Positions 1-9,093 of a stretch of DNA of 40,347 bases are shown piece by piece; within the stretch, counting starts at the first letter, position 1, and each line of letters opens with the position of its first letter. The notes under the pieces are model-generated. The model was given only the letters and a program-made list of their open reading frames with translations. It was not told where the DNA came from and searched no databases. The DNA is from FW021-bin31 sp964467635 (GTDB lineage: Bacteria > Bacteroidota > Bacteroidia > Chitinophagales > Chitinophagaceae), in assembly GCA_964467635.1 (NCBI GenBank), contig CAYXRN010000014.1:1-40347 (forward strand). Reading direction: 5' to 3'. Position numbers and translations under genes: made by a program.

Positions 1-373
1 CTAATTCTCTTGCAGCGGTTGCAGCTTTGCCAAATTCAGTGACATCACTACCGGGCTTTAAAATAACTACGTCATGGGACATTGCAGCAGCGGGAAGCTC
101 ACCGATGTTCTTCATCGTCAGCGTAATTTCCTCTCCTGCCTTTACAGTAAAGGCGGTTTCGTTGTATTGCATCTGGTCATTTCCGGTCAGGTTGATGGTA
201 TTTGTTACCGCCTGGTCACTTCCGGCTTCTGTTGGACTTGTAGACTCTTCGGGCGTAGCTGTTGTTTGGGCCCCAGAGTCTTCGGTTGTTGAATTGTTTT
301 GATTGTTGCCGCCGCCACAGGATGCTAGAAAGAAGGCAGCACAGGCAATAGAAAGGAACATTAGTTTTTTCAT
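1..373 (-). CDS. Azurin-like copper-binding lipoprotein (partial, 3' end outside window)
   Basis: Reading the minus strand from an ATG at 373 gives an uninterrupted frame of 124 codons running off the left edge. Residues 1-19 form a lipoprotein signal peptide with lipobox LASC and lipidation Cys19, followed by GGG and a low-complexity Asn/Thr/Ser/Glu linker to about residue 55. The rest resembles the N-terminal half of azurin: NDQMQYNETAFTVKAGEEI, then LPAAAMSHDVVIL, which corresponds to the azurin segment carrying the first copper-ligand His. The other ligands (Cys, His, Met) would lie in the missing C-terminal part. Azurins are small periplasmic blue-copper electron carriers; membrane anchoring as a lipoprotein is common in this phylum. 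A TAnnTTTG promoter lies 26 nt upstream. The plus-strand frames over it are shadows. Family assignment is from visible motifs only, and the redox partner is unknown. Confidence 0.8.
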   Translation of the reverse strand, partial: MKKLMFLSIACAAFFLASCGGGNNQNNSTTEDSGAQTTATPEESTSPTEAGSDQAVTNTINLTGNDQMQYNETAFTVKAGEEITLTMKNIGELPAAAMSHDVVILKPGSDVTEFGKAATAAREL

Positions 374-399
374 GACATTCACTGTTTTTGATTTACCTG

Positions 400-407
400 C
401 AAAATTA
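400..407 (-). promoter_or_regulatory. Bacteroidota -7 element of the azurin-like gene
   Basis: The minus strand reads TAATTTTG, a perfect TAnnTTTG, 26 nt before the ATG at 373. No clear -33 TTG is visible. Confidence 0.55.
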
Positions 408-524
408 CAGTATATAATTGACTATTTTTCTGATCTTAAAAAAGATATGACAATATACAGACAAAAATATCCTTTGTATAGTCTTTGGAATATATTACCT
501 TAGTATGTCGTTAATCCGCTATTC

Positions 525-920
525 ATGAATCGAATCTGGACAATTATAGGGGTTAAAAATGTTCAGGCCAGTTTTAAATGGTATCAGTTCCTATTGTGCC
601 TGCCTGAAAAAGCGCCTGCTCACGATTACTTTGGACAAATTACCGATACAGATGGCACCGTTCTGCTCTGTCTTCACCAGTGGGGCACACATGGACACCC
701 GACTTTGACCGATCCTTCAAGGGCACAACCAGGCAATGGCCTGCTCTTGTTTTTTAGAACTAGCTATTTTGATCAGGCCCTGTCCAGGGCCTATCGACTC
801 ACCGACAAACTGGAAGAAAAACCCCACCGCAACCCGAATACAGGAACCACATCGTTCTCCCTGCGTGATCTGGACGGGTATTACGTCACAATCAATGCAT
901 TAGAAGAACCGGGGCCCTGA
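525..920 (+). CDS. VOC (glyoxalase/bleomycin-resistance) family protein
   Basis: A 131-residue protein with the single-domain vicinal-oxygen-chelate layout: N-terminal IIGVKNVQASFKWYQFLL (the beta-alpha 'V..V..S..WY' signature), a middle strand pair DTDGTVLLCLHQWG, and a C-terminal SFSLRDLDGYYVTINAL matching the 'f.DPdGn.i.l' end of VOC modules. Such proteins are dioxygenases, isomerases or antibiotic-binding proteins, so the substrate cannot be told. The usual closing metal-ligand Glu may be replaced here (ITIN in place of the common hydrophobic-E pattern), so a binding rather than catalytic role is possible. It stands alone and converges with the oxidoreductase gene, 6 nt between stops. TACCTTAG at 496-503 differs from the promoter consensus by one base. 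Confidence 0.75.
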   Translation: MNRIWTIIGVKNVQASFKWYQFLLCLPEKAPAHDYFGQITDTDGTVLLCLHQWGTHGHPTLTDPSRAQPGNGLLLFFRTSYFDQALSRAYRLTDKLEEKPHRNPNTGTTSFSLRDLDGYYVTINALEEPGP

Positions 921-926
921 GTAATG

Positions 927-1766
927 TCAAATATTATCACTGGCAAAAACCGTCCAGTTGTTTTTTCCATATCCTTTTTCAATCCATCGGTCCATTTCCT
1001 GGGCTATCGCAGGGATAACCGTTAGCTTATCCGGGTCAATTTCTTCCATCATCAGGCGGGCGTCCTTGCGCGCCATGTTCAATTCCCATGACGGTTGCCG
1101 GAAATCAGAAGCGGACATACTTTTCAATCTTCCTGTAATCGTGCCGGGGTTCCAGGCAGAAAATAATTTGAGGAGGTCGTCGATTGGAATGTTTAAGGTC
1201 TTGGCAAGACCCAATGAATCAGAAAGACCACCGGTAAACGCGAGCAGAAAAAGGTTTCCGATTAACTTCATCGCTGCTGCCCTTCCTTCGGCAGGGCCAA
1301 AATTCAAGACTTCTCCGGTCATCTTTGACAGTTCGGGCTCCAGTGTTTCGATGACCGATTGGTCACCTGAAACAAGCATAAACCCGGTACTTTGTAGTGC
1401 ATTCTTCGGTCCCATTAATACCGGCGCGTGTTGATAAGTGAAACCTTTAGCTTTCCAATCGTTTGTTCTTTCAATAGCTCCCTTTACAGAAGTCGTTGTA
1501 TGGTCTACAATGATTACACCTGGTTTGAAACGAGGATACGACTTGGCCAAGGTTTCATCTACAGAGGCATCGTCTTTAAGTGCAAGATGAATAATATCCG
1601 CCTCAGCCACGGCATCGTTTATTTCTTGATATACTTTAGCGCCAAAATCACCTAATCTCTGCGCTTTTGAAGCCGTACGGTTCCATACCTGCACCTTCTC
1701 TCCTTTTTGGAGCATAGCTTTAACAAAGCCTGAACCCAACAGGCCTGTGCCTATAAATGCTTTCAT
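927..1766 (-). CDS. NAD(P)-binding oxidoreductase, 3-hydroxyisobutyrate/6-phosphogluconate dehydrogenase family
   Basis: A 279-residue beta-hydroxyacid dehydrogenase-like protein. The N-terminus carries the Rossmann motif GTGLLGSGFVKAML, followed by VQVWNRTASKAQRL, where Asn-Arg-Thr after strand beta2 suggests NADP preference. The substrate-type segment is HAPVLMGPKNALQSTGFMLVSG. The C-terminal all-helical domain carries AAAMKLIGNLFLLA with the conserved catalytic Lys and Asn (K-x-x-x-N). I start at the ATG at 1766, because the frame extends 22 residues further upstream only as a non-conserved Phe/Lys-rich stretch before the Rossmann fold. Family members reduce or oxidise small hydroxy acids or imines; the substrate is unknown. 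Monocistronic, convergent with the VOC gene. Confidence 0.85.
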   Translation of the reverse strand: MKAFIGTGLLGSGFVKAMLQKGEKVQVWNRTASKAQRLGDFGAKVYQEINDAVAEADIIHLALKDDASVDETLAKSYPRFKPGVIIVDHTTTSVKGAIERTNDWKAKGFTYQHAPVLMGPKNALQSTGFMLVSGDQSVIETLEPELSKMTGEVLNFGPAEGRAAAMKLIGNLFLLAFTGGLSDSLGLAKTLNIPIDDLLKLFSAWNPGTITGRLKSMSASDFRQPSWELNMARKDARLMMEEIDPDKLTVIPAIAQEMDRWIEKGYGKNNWTVFASDNI

Positions 1767-1974
1767 AGTTTGTTTCTTTGCTTTTAAAAACAAATTTCCA
1801 AACGAGATTGTTGAAGAAAAGTTGAGCCTCATGAGCAGCCGGCTAGGGACAGCCGTCGCCGGACCTGTTTTCTTGCAATGAAATACCGGTGCAGAAAATA
1901 CTTTCTGATTCAGGGAACATGAATTATTTAACTGCTTTAGCCGAAATAACTTCTTTCCCTATCTTCCTTTTCCT

Positions 1975-1982
1975 TAATTTTG
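1975..1982 (+). promoter_or_regulatory. -7 element of metG
   Basis: TAATTTTG, a perfect TAnnTTTG, 7 nt before the metG ATG. With the usual start a few bases downstream of this box, the mRNA would be almost leaderless. Confidence 0.6.
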
Positions 1983-1989
1983 CAGCTCT

Positions 1990-4074
1990 ATGGCACAATT
2001 CAGAAGATATTTAGTTACTGCGGCCTTGCCTTATGCCAACGGACCTATTCATATTGGCCACCTGGCCGGATGCTACCTGCCTGCGGATATCTATGTACGT
2101 TATCAACGCACCAAGAAAACGCCTATCAGATTTGTTTGTGGCACGGATGAACACGGTGTGGCGATCACCATCAAGGCGATGCGGGAAGGAGTTACACCCA
2201 GGGAGATTGTGGACCGGTATTATCCGATTATCCGGGACAGCTTTGAAGGAATGGGGATTTCTTTTGATCTTTTTTCCCGTACTTCCAAGCCGATCCATCA
2301 TGAGACTGCTGCCGCATTTTTCAAAAAACTATATGACGACGGACAATTTGAAGAAAAAGAAACCGAACAATATTTCGATACGGAAAAGGAACTGTTTCTC
2401 GCGGACCGATACATTACCGGTACATGCCCGGTATGCGGTAATGAAAATGCCTATGGCGATCAATGTGAAAAATGCGGTTCTTCGCTGAGCCCTGAAGAAC
2501 TTATTGATCCTCGCTCTGTACTTAGCGACTCAAAACCCATTAAAAAGAAAACCAAACACTGGTTCCTTTCCCTTCAAAAATTTGAACCCTGGTTAAAAAA
2601 ATGGTTGGAAGAAAAGAAAGGGGTTTGGAAAAACAATGTATATGGACAGTGTAAGAGCTGGTTAGACAGCGGTTTACAAAGCCGTTCAATGACCCGCGAT
2701 GGCAGCTGGGGCGTTCAGGTTCCGCTGAAGGACGCCGAAGGAAAAGTACTTTACGTTTGGTTCGATGCGCCAATCGGCTACATTTCCGCTACCAAAGAAC
2801 TGCTTCCGGATCAATGGGCGGACTATTGGCAACGCGAGGACACCCGGCTTATCCACTTTATTGGAAAAGACAACATTGTTTTTCACTGCATCATTTTTCC
2901 TGCGATGCTGAAGGCACATGGAAAGTTCGTATTGCCGGATAATGTACCAGCCAATGAATTCCTGAATATTGAAAGCGATAAAGTCTCTACCTCTCGTAAT
3001 TGGGCGGTATGGGTGAATGACTATCTAGCAGATTTCCCCGGACAGCAGGATGTTTTACGCTATGTGCTTTGTGCCAATATGCCCGAAAACAAAGACAATG
3101 ATTTCACCTGGAAGGATTTCCAAAATCGCAACAACAATGAATTAGTAGCCATCTTGGGTAATTTCGTCAATCGTACCATGGTGTTGACCCATAAATTGTG
3201 TAAAGGAAAGGTGCCCTTCTTCCATGCTGACGCGGCCGATGAAGCCGATAAAGCTATTGGCCTTAAGTTACAGGAATTAAAAAATAAAACCGGAGATTCC
3301 CTGGAAGTATTTAAATTCAGGGACGCCCTCTCGGCAGCCATGGATGTGGCAAGAGAAGGGAATAAATATATGCAGGAAAAGGCGCCCTGGTTGTTATCTA
3401 AAACACCGGAGTTGCAACTGGAGAACCAAAAACTGATTGACAATTGTATACATGTTTGCCTGCAGCTTACCGCCAATTTGGCCATACTGCTCAACCCGTT
3501 TTTACCTTTTACCGCAAGAAAAATATGCCATATGCTTAAGGTAGTGGATCGCATGCTGGAATGGCAAAATGCAGGTAGTATGAAACTGGTGAAACCCGGG
3601 TACAGCCTTCGTGGGCCAGAATTGCTATTCAGTAAAATAGAAGATGCACAAATAAAAAAGCAGATGGATAAGCTTACTGCCGGATCCCATAAAGAGGCGT
3701 CTGCCCCCAAACCCGCTTCACGGGAAGAAGTTCAGCTTACTGATATCAAATCAGAAATTTCTTTCGAAGACTTCAGCAAGCTGGATTTAAGAGTGGGCAC
3801 TGTTATTGCCGCCGAAAAAATTAAAAAAACAGATAAACTTTTGCAATTAACGGTTGATCTTGGATTTGAACAGAGGACCATTGTCTCCGGACTCGCCCAG
3901 TATTTTGATCCGGAAAAAATTGTCGGCAAACAGGTGACGGTAGTTTGTAATCTGGCACCCCGAAAAATGAGAGGTGTTGTTTCCGAAGGAATGATCCTGA
4001 TGGCGGAAGACCAGGGAAAGCTGGCCTTTATCAATCCCGATGTGGCGACAACGCCCGGAAGTCCCGTAAGCTAA
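1990..4074 (+). CDS. metG: Methionyl-tRNA synthetase
   Basis: A 694-residue class I aminoacyl-tRNA synthetase charging tRNA-Met, cytoplasmic. The HIGH motif is seen in PYANGPIHIGHLAG near residue 15-28. The connective-peptide zinc knuckle has two CxxC pairs (CPVCGNENAYGDQCEKCG, about residues 145-162). The KMSKS loop is the variant KVSTS in SDKVSTSRNWAVWV. An anticodon-binding helical domain follows. From about residue 585 there is a C-terminal EMAP/Trbp111-type tRNA-binding domain (FSKLDLRVGTVIAAEKI, IVSGLAQYF, APRKMRGVVSEGMILM) as in the E. coli-length enzymes. First gene of a plus-strand run, with a perfect -7 box 7 nt ahead of the start. Confidence 0.97.
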   Translation: MAQFRRYLVTAALPYANGPIHIGHLAGCYLPADIYVRYQRTKKTPIRFVCGTDEHGVAITIKAMREGVTPREIVDRYYPIIRDSFEGMGISFDLFSRTSKPIHHETAAAFFKKLYDDGQFEEKETEQYFDTEKELFLADRYITGTCPVCGNENAYGDQCEKCGSSLSPEELIDPRSVLSDSKPIKKKTKHWFLSLQKFEPWLKKWLEEKKGVWKNNVYGQCKSWLDSGLQSRSMTRDGSWGVQVPLKDAEGKVLYVWFDAPIGYISATKELLPDQWADYWQREDTRLIHFIGKDNIVFHCIIFPAMLKAHGKFVLPDNVPANEFLNIESDKVSTSRNWAVWVNDYLADFPGQQDVLRYVLCANMPENKDNDFTWKDFQNRNNNELVAILGNFVNRTMVLTHKLCKGKVPFFHADAADEADKAIGLKLQELKNKTGDSLEVFKFRDALSAAMDVAREGNKYMQEKAPWLLSKTPELQLENQKLIDNCIHVCLQLTANLAILLNPFLPFTARKICHMLKVVDRMLEWQNAGSMKLVKPGYSLRGPELLFSKIEDAQIKKQMDKLTAGSHKEASAPKPASREEVQLTDIKSEISFEDFSKLDLRVGTVIAAEKIKKTDKLLQLTVDLGFEQRTIVSGLAQYFDPEKIVGKQVTVVCNLAPRKMRGVVSEGMILMAEDQGKLAFINPDVATTPGSPVS

Positions 4075-4147
4075 TTGCAGTTAATAGCCACTGTCCTCCC
4101 CCGGTATCTGCTTCCCAACGGTGTTTTCCCAATTGCGTGTAAATGGC

Positions 4148-4155
4148 TATATTTG
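4148..4155 (+). promoter_or_regulatory. -7 element of the fadN-like gene
   Basis: TATATTTG, a perfect TAnnTTTG, 14 nt before the ATG at 4170. Confidence 0.6.
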
Positions 4156-4169
4156 TTTAAACGAATGTT

Positions 4170-6569
4170 ATGCGCAGACAAATCAATAAAGTGGCGGTTC
4201 TCGGATCCGGAGTCATGGGATCCCGTATTGCTTGCCATTTTGCCAATGCAGGTACTCCGGTCTTGCTGCTGGATCTTCCGAACACCGCTTTGTCGCAAAA
4301 AGACGAGGAAAAAGGGCGTCAGCCGAAACACCCGTCCGTTCGGAATCGCATCGTAAATGAGGCGCTCGCAACCACATTAAAAACCAATCCATCTCCTGTT
4401 TTCTCCAAAAAGACGGTGGAATTGATCCAAACAGGTAATCTGGAAGATGATCTTCATAACATAGCAGATTGCGACTGGATTATTGAAGTGGTCACTGAAA
4501 ACCTTGAAATAAAGAAGCAACTCTATGAAAAGGTAGAAAAATACCGTAATAAAGGTACATTAATTACAACAAACACTTCAGGGATTCCCATTCACCTGCT
4601 GGCCAAAGACCGGACGGAAGATTTCCAGCAATATTTTTGTGGTACGCATTTTTTCAACCCACCACGTTATTTACCGCTGTTGGAAATTATTCCTACAAAA
4701 ACAACCTTACCGGAAGTCATCCGGTTCCTTACCTATTTCGGTACCGTTTTCTTAGGGAAAGACGCCGTACTTTGCAAAGATACGCCCGCGTTCATCGCCA
4801 ATCGCATCGGCGTATTTTCCATGATGTTAGTTTTTAAACTGATGGAACAGTTTAATCTGACCATTGACGAAGTAGACGTGCTTACCGGCACCTTGATCGG
4901 TCACCCCAAGTCGGCAACTTTTCGTACAAGCGATGTGGTAGGTATCGATACGCTGGTAAAAGTGGCTGACAATATACTGGAAAGCTGCCCTGATGATGCG
5001 TATAGAGATTGGTTTAAAGTGCCTTCTTTTGTCAGGAGATTAGTGGAAGAGGGTCGCCTGGGAGCAAAAACAGGCAGTGGCTTTTATAAAAAGGAAAAAA
5101 CAAAGGAAGGTTCACAGATCCTGACACTGGATATAGCCTCCAACACCTACCAGCCCAAAAGAAAACCAAAACTTCCGGAACTTGCTCCTGTAAAGGCTGA
5201 GGATGACCTGCAAAGGCGCTTACAGTTGCTGTTTGAGTTAAAGAGTCCGGCCGGGGACTTTTTCCGCCTTTTTCATTATCACCTGTTTGCTTATGTATCT
5301 CATCGCGTTCCTGAAATAACCGATGAGCTTTATCGCATTGATGAGGCGATGAAAGCAGGCTTTGGCTGGCAGATGGGTCCCTTCGAAACATGGGATCTGT
5401 TTGGACTAACACCAGTTATCCGATCTATGGAAGAACGAAAAATAACCGTTGCTGCCTGGGTATCCGACCTGGCAAAGGAGAAAGCTGCCACATTTTACAA
5501 ATACAGCAATGGGACCCGGTTGTTTTATAATCAGAAAAACGAACAGTTTGAGAAGGTGCCGGGTACCGATACTTTCATCTTGTTAGACGCCTATGCCGAT
5601 CATAAAATATGGAACAATAAAGCCTGCACGCTTACCGATCTTGGCGACGGAATTGTCTGTCTTGACTGGCAAACTAAGATGAATACGGTCGGCAGCGAAG
5701 TATTAGAGGGGATCAATAAAGCCATCAATATAGCAGAGAAGGATTTTGAAGGCTTGCTGTTAGGAACGCGTAGCAGTAATTTCTCCGCTGGCGCCAACGT
5801 AGCCCTTATTTTCATGATGGCCATAGAGCAGGAATGGGAAGAGCTGAACCTGGCTGTTAAAATGTTCCAGGATACAAGTATGCGGATCCGTTATTCCTCC
5901 ATCCCTGTAATTGCTGCGCCACACGAGCTCACCCTTGGCGGAGGTTGCGAATTTAGTTTGCACTCCGATGCAGTACAGGCGGCAGCCGAAACCTATATGG
6001 GACTGGTAGAAACGGGACTTGGTATTATTCCCGCGGGCGGCGGCACTAAGGAATTCGTTCAGCGAGCTTCCGATAGTTACCGGAAAGGAGAAATCGAACT
6101 ACCCATACTACAACAACGTTTTTTGACTATTGCTATGGCGAAAACGTCAACCTCTGCAGAAGAGGCTTTTCAATACGGGCTATTACAAAATGGAAAAGAT
6201 CACTACTCCATGAATAGTAAGGGCGTGTTGGCAGACGCTAAGCGAAGACTAAAGAATATGATTTTGTCCGGTTATACGCCACCAACAAGACGAAAGGACA
6301 TTAAAGTACTGGGACGGGAGGGTTTAGGCGCTTTGTTAATCGGAATACATACCATGAAAACGGGGCATTATATTTCTGATCATGACGTAAAAGTAGCGAA
6401 GAAATTGGCTTATGTTATGTGTGGCGGCGATTTATCTTCACCTACAGAAGTAAATGAACAATATTTACTGGATCTGGAAAGAGAAGCATTTATCAGCCTT
6501 TGCGGCGAACAGAAAACACTGGAGCGCATTCAGGGGCTGTTGAAAACCGGGAAAATTATCAGGAATTAA
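4170..6569 (+). CDS. fadN: 3-hydroxyacyl-CoA dehydrogenase/enoyl-CoA hydratase fusion (FadN type)
   Basis: A 799-residue bifunctional beta-oxidation enzyme with the FadN domain order, dehydrogenase first and hydratase last. The NAD-binding domain opens with VAVLGSGVMGSRIACHFANA. HFFNPPRYLPLLEIIP is the dehydrogenase active-site signature with its His. IGVFSMMLVFKLMEQ and GKDAVLCKDTPAFIANR belong to the C-terminal dehydrogenase lobe. A second dehydrogenase C-domain-like part and the crotonase domain (LLLGTRSSNFSAGANV, then HELTLGGGCEFSLHSD and ETGLGIIPAGGG) follow from about residue 500 on. It would hydrate enoyl-CoA and oxidise the 3-hydroxyacyl-CoA. The thiolase that usually accompanies this gene is not adjacent; instead an ABC exporter pair starts 9 nt downstream. 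Length matches the family. Confidence 0.9.
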   Translation: MRRQINKVAVLGSGVMGSRIACHFANAGTPVLLLDLPNTALSQKDEEKGRQPKHPSVRNRIVNEALATTLKTNPSPVFSKKTVELIQTGNLEDDLHNIADCDWIIEVVTENLEIKKQLYEKVEKYRNKGTLITTNTSGIPIHLLAKDRTEDFQQYFCGTHFFNPPRYLPLLEIIPTKTTLPEVIRFLTYFGTVFLGKDAVLCKDTPAFIANRIGVFSMMLVFKLMEQFNLTIDEVDVLTGTLIGHPKSATFRTSDVVGIDTLVKVADNILESCPDDAYRDWFKVPSFVRRLVEEGRLGAKTGSGFYKKEKTKEGSQILTLDIASNTYQPKRKPKLPELAPVKAEDDLQRRLQLLFELKSPAGDFFRLFHYHLFAYVSHRVPEITDELYRIDEAMKAGFGWQMGPFETWDLFGLTPVIRSMEERKITVAAWVSDLAKEKAATFYKYSNGTRLFYNQKNEQFEKVPGTDTFILLDAYADHKIWNNKACTLTDLGDGIVCLDWQTKMNTVGSEVLEGINKAINIAEKDFEGLLLGTRSSNFSAGANVALIFMMAIEQEWEELNLAVKMFQDTSMRIRYSSIPVIAAPHELTLGGGCEFSLHSDAVQAAAETYMGLVETGLGIIPAGGGTKEFVQRASDSYRKGEIELPILQQRFLTIAMAKTSTSAEEAFQYGLLQNGKDHYSMNSKGVLADAKRRLKNMILSGYTPPTRRKDIKVLGREGLGALLIGIHTMKTGHYISDHDVKVAKKLAYVMCGGDLSSPTEVNEQYLLDLEREAFISLCGEQKTLERIQGLLKTGKIIRN

Positions 6570-6578
6570 AATCTATCC

Positions 6579-7478
6579 ATGGAAAATGTTTTATCAGTCC
6601 AGCAGTTGACCAAGTATTATGGCAGGCTGTGCGCACTTAATCAGATCAACTTTCAAATTCCCAAAGGCAGTATTTTTGGTATCCTCGGTCCGAATGGAAG
6701 TGGAAAAACTACTTTTTTAGGAATCATTATGGATGTACTCAAAGCGTCTTCCGGCACATTCACCTGGCATCATGGTACGGGGCCCTCTGCAGATAGAAAA
6801 CAGATTGGTACTTTGCTGGAGACGCCGAATTTTTATCCTTATTTATCTGCACGCGACAACCTGCGAATCAATGCCCGGCTAAAGGAATGCCCGGTAGCGG
6901 ATATCGATCGGGTATTGAAGATCGTTCAACTTTATGAACGCCGGCATTCGGTATTTAAGACCTATTCTTTAGGGATGAAACAACGACTGGCCATTGGTGC
7001 CGCTTTGCTTGGCGACCCGAAAATCGTCGTATTGGATGAACCAACCAACGGCTTGGACCCCGTAGGAATAGCCGATATCAGGAACCTGGTCATCCGGATG
7101 GGACAAGCCGGAAAAACAATCATTATGGCAAGCCATCTGCTGGACGAAGTAGAAAAAGTTTGTTCGCATGTAAGTATCTTACAGCAAGGAAACATACGTG
7201 CATGTGGACCGGTGGGAGAAGTTTTAAGCAGTGAAGATATGGTAGTGGTCAGTGCAGATAATCTCGCACTTCTGGAAACAATCTTAACCGAATGTGAAGG
7301 CGTAAAAAAAATTAACCGGTGTAAAGGCTATCTGCAAGTTGGGCTTAAAAATAATTTCTCCGCTGCGCAGTTAAACATGTTTTGTTTTGAAAAAAACATG
7401 GTGTTAAGCCAGTTGCAGAAACAACCGAAAAGTCTGGAGTTGAAATTTCTGGAATTGACCAACGGATCAAAACAATAA
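6579..7478 (+). CDS. ABC transporter ATP-binding protein
   Basis: A 299-residue ABC ATPase of the CcmA/BcrA-like exporter class. Walker A is GPNGSGKTTF (about residues 38-47), the signature motif YSLGMKQRLAIG, Walker B IVVLDEPTNGLDP, then the H-loop IIMASHLLDEV. A C-terminal regulatory-type extension of about 80 residues follows, as in DrrA/BcrA ATPases. It would power the membrane protein encoded 2 nt downstream. Substrate cannot be inferred. It follows the fadN-like gene by 9 nt, so it is probably co-transcribed with it. Confidence 0.9.
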   Translation: MENVLSVQQLTKYYGRLCALNQINFQIPKGSIFGILGPNGSGKTTFLGIIMDVLKASSGTFTWHHGTGPSADRKQIGTLLETPNFYPYLSARDNLRINARLKECPVADIDRVLKIVQLYERRHSVFKTYSLGMKQRLAIGAALLGDPKIVVLDEPTNGLDPVGIADIRNLVIRMGQAGKTIIMASHLLDEVEKVCSHVSILQQGNIRACGPVGEVLSSEDMVVVSADNLALLETILTECEGVKKINRCKGYLQVGLKNNFSAAQLNMFCFEKNMVLSQLQKQPKSLELKFLELTNGSKQ

Positions 7479-7480
7479 TT

Positions 7481-8263
7481 ATGCGTAAGCTCCTGCTGCC
7501 TGAATGGTTGAAAATAAGCAAGTATAGCGTCTTTTGGATTTTACTTGGCTTGTATGTGCTGGCGGTTATCTGCATTAACGTCATTGTCTTCCAACTTGAA
7601 GGAAATGTCTCTACACAAACTGGTGGAAATATACAACTGGATCTATTTGCGGCTCCTTACCTCTGGAATACTACGGGGTGGCTCGAAGGATTTGCACTGA
7701 TTCTTCCGGGATTTTTAATGATCATTTTAGTTACAAATGAATTTTCTTTTAAAACCCTCCGCCAAAATATAATTGAGGGCTTAAGCAGGGAACAAACGAT
7801 TGCTTCCAAATGGCTGTTGCTTTTGTTTCTTGCCATTGGCTGTTGGCTGATTTATTTTATCGTTACACTGGTTATCGGCATTTCCCATAATGCTTCAGGC
7901 ACTCTGTTTGATGGTTTTGCATTTGCAGGGTACACTTTTTTAAAAATTCTTTTAGCACTGAGTGTTGCATTTATTTTTGCCATTTGGATAAAACGTTCAG
8001 GACTGGCTATAGCGCTTTTTCTAGTCTATTATTTATTCATCGAAGGCATTATCGGTTACCTTTTGGATAAGATACTTTTTGGTCTTGGTGATTTTTTACC
8101 TTTGTCCTGTGGTTCCATGCTGGTACCGAATCCCTTTGAAAAATACCTGATCGGTAGTTCAATCGGAATGAGGTCAGATTATTGGTTCGTTCTCGCTGGC
8201 GCCGCTTGGATCATTTTGTTTATTCTGCTGTCAGTTCGTTATATTCGCCGAACCGATTTATAA
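7481..8263 (+). CDS. ABC-2 type transporter permease
   Basis: A 260-residue integral membrane protein with about six hydrophobic segments. The first starts at residue 17 (VFWILLGLYVLAVICINVIV). Then come WLEGFALILPGFLMIILVTNEF, a segment around WLLLLFLAIGCWLIYFIVTLVIG, FLKILLALSVAFIFAIWI, IALFLVYYLFIEGIIGYLL, and a last one at WFVLAGAAWIILFILLSV. The cytosolic loop FSFKTLRQNIIEGLSREQ is the coupling-helix pattern typical of ABC-2 subunits (F..kT...i..GlsR). Only 2 nt separate it from the ATPase gene, so the two form an ABC-2 exporter whose cargo is unknown. Confidence 0.85.
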   Translation: MRKLLLPEWLKISKYSVFWILLGLYVLAVICINVIVFQLEGNVSTQTGGNIQLDLFAAPYLWNTTGWLEGFALILPGFLMIILVTNEFSFKTLRQNIIEGLSREQTIASKWLLLLFLAIGCWLIYFIVTLVIGISHNASGTLFDGFAFAGYTFLKILLALSVAFIFAIWIKRSGLAIALFLVYYLFIEGIIGYLLDKILFGLGDFLPLSCGSMLVPNPFEKYLIGSSIGMRSDYWFVLAGAAWIILFILLSVRYIRRTDL

Positions 8264-8271
8264 TTTTAGAT

Positions 8272-9048
8272 ATGAGCGATAAACCCGTTATATTAGTTAC
8301 AAATGACGACTCTGTAAACGCACCGGGTATCCATGCCCTTGTAGAGGCCGTACAACCATTAGGAGAAGTGATCGTTGTAGCCCCTGAGAAGCCACAATCG
8401 GCCATGGGCCACGCTATAACCATGCATGTGCCTTTACGAATGAACCAGATAGATTTTTCCAATGGGGTAACCGCTTACCAATGTTCCGGAACACCGGTAG
8501 ATTGTGTAAAACTGGCAAGAGACAAGATATTGTACCGCCTCCCTGACATATGCGTCAGTGGGATCAATCATGGCGCCAATCATTCCATCAATGTGATCTA
8601 TTCCGGCACGATGAGTGCCGCCATGGAAGCAGCCATAGAAGGAATTTCTTCAATTGGTTTTTCTTTGCTGGATTATACTTTTGATGCTGACTTTTCGCTG
8701 GCCAAGAAAATAGCTTTTCAATTGACTAAAAAATTATTGGACAACCCGGAAAGAAACGGCACCTTGCTCAACGTTAACATTCCGAAGATCGAAGAGAAAA
8801 ACTTCAAAGGGATACGTATTTGCAGACAAGCCCGGGGAAAATGGGTAGAAAAGTTCGATGAAAGAAAAGACCCACGGGGAAGAACTTATTTCTGGCTTAC
8901 CGGTGGGTTTCACAGCCAGGAAATAGAACGGGATACGGATGTTTGGGCGCTCAAAAATAACTATGCTTCTATTGTTCCTGTTCAATACGACTTAACTGAT
9001 TATCCATTGAAAAAGAAACTGGAAAAGCGTTGGAAGCTAAATAATTGA
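8272..9048 (+). CDS. surE: 5'/3'-nucleotidase SurE
   Basis: A 258-residue survival protein E that dephosphorylates nucleoside monophosphates. The metal-binding N-terminus is ILVTNDDSVNAPGIHAL with the paired Asp; further motifs are SAMGHAIT, CSGTPVDCVKLA and SGINHGANHSINVIYSGTMSAAMEA, all diagnostic. An upstream in-frame start at 8182 would overlap the permease gene by 82 nt and add 30 unrelated residues, so I place the start at the ATG at 8272, 8 nt after the permease stop. Often found near lpxB-type envelope genes in this phylum, as here. Confidence 0.95.
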   Translation: MSDKPVILVTNDDSVNAPGIHALVEAVQPLGEVIVVAPEKPQSAMGHAITMHVPLRMNQIDFSNGVTAYQCSGTPVDCVKLARDKILYRLPDICVSGINHGANHSINVIYSGTMSAAMEAAIEGISSIGFSLLDYTFDADFSLAKKIAFQLTKKLLDNPERNGTLLNVNIPKIEEKNFKGIRICRQARGKWVEKFDERKDPRGRTYFWLTGGFHSQEIERDTDVWALKNNYASIVPVQYDLTDYPLKKKLEKRWKLNN

Positions 9049-9093
9049 ATTAAATAGTTTAACCGATCCTTTTCTGATAACAGCAAGTAAATC

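Noticed and set aside
27..302. Two plus-strand open frames at the left edge (91 and 72 residues)
   Set aside because: They lie opposite the azurin-like lipoprotein, which has a lipobox, family motifs and a promoter; the plus frames show no family sequence.
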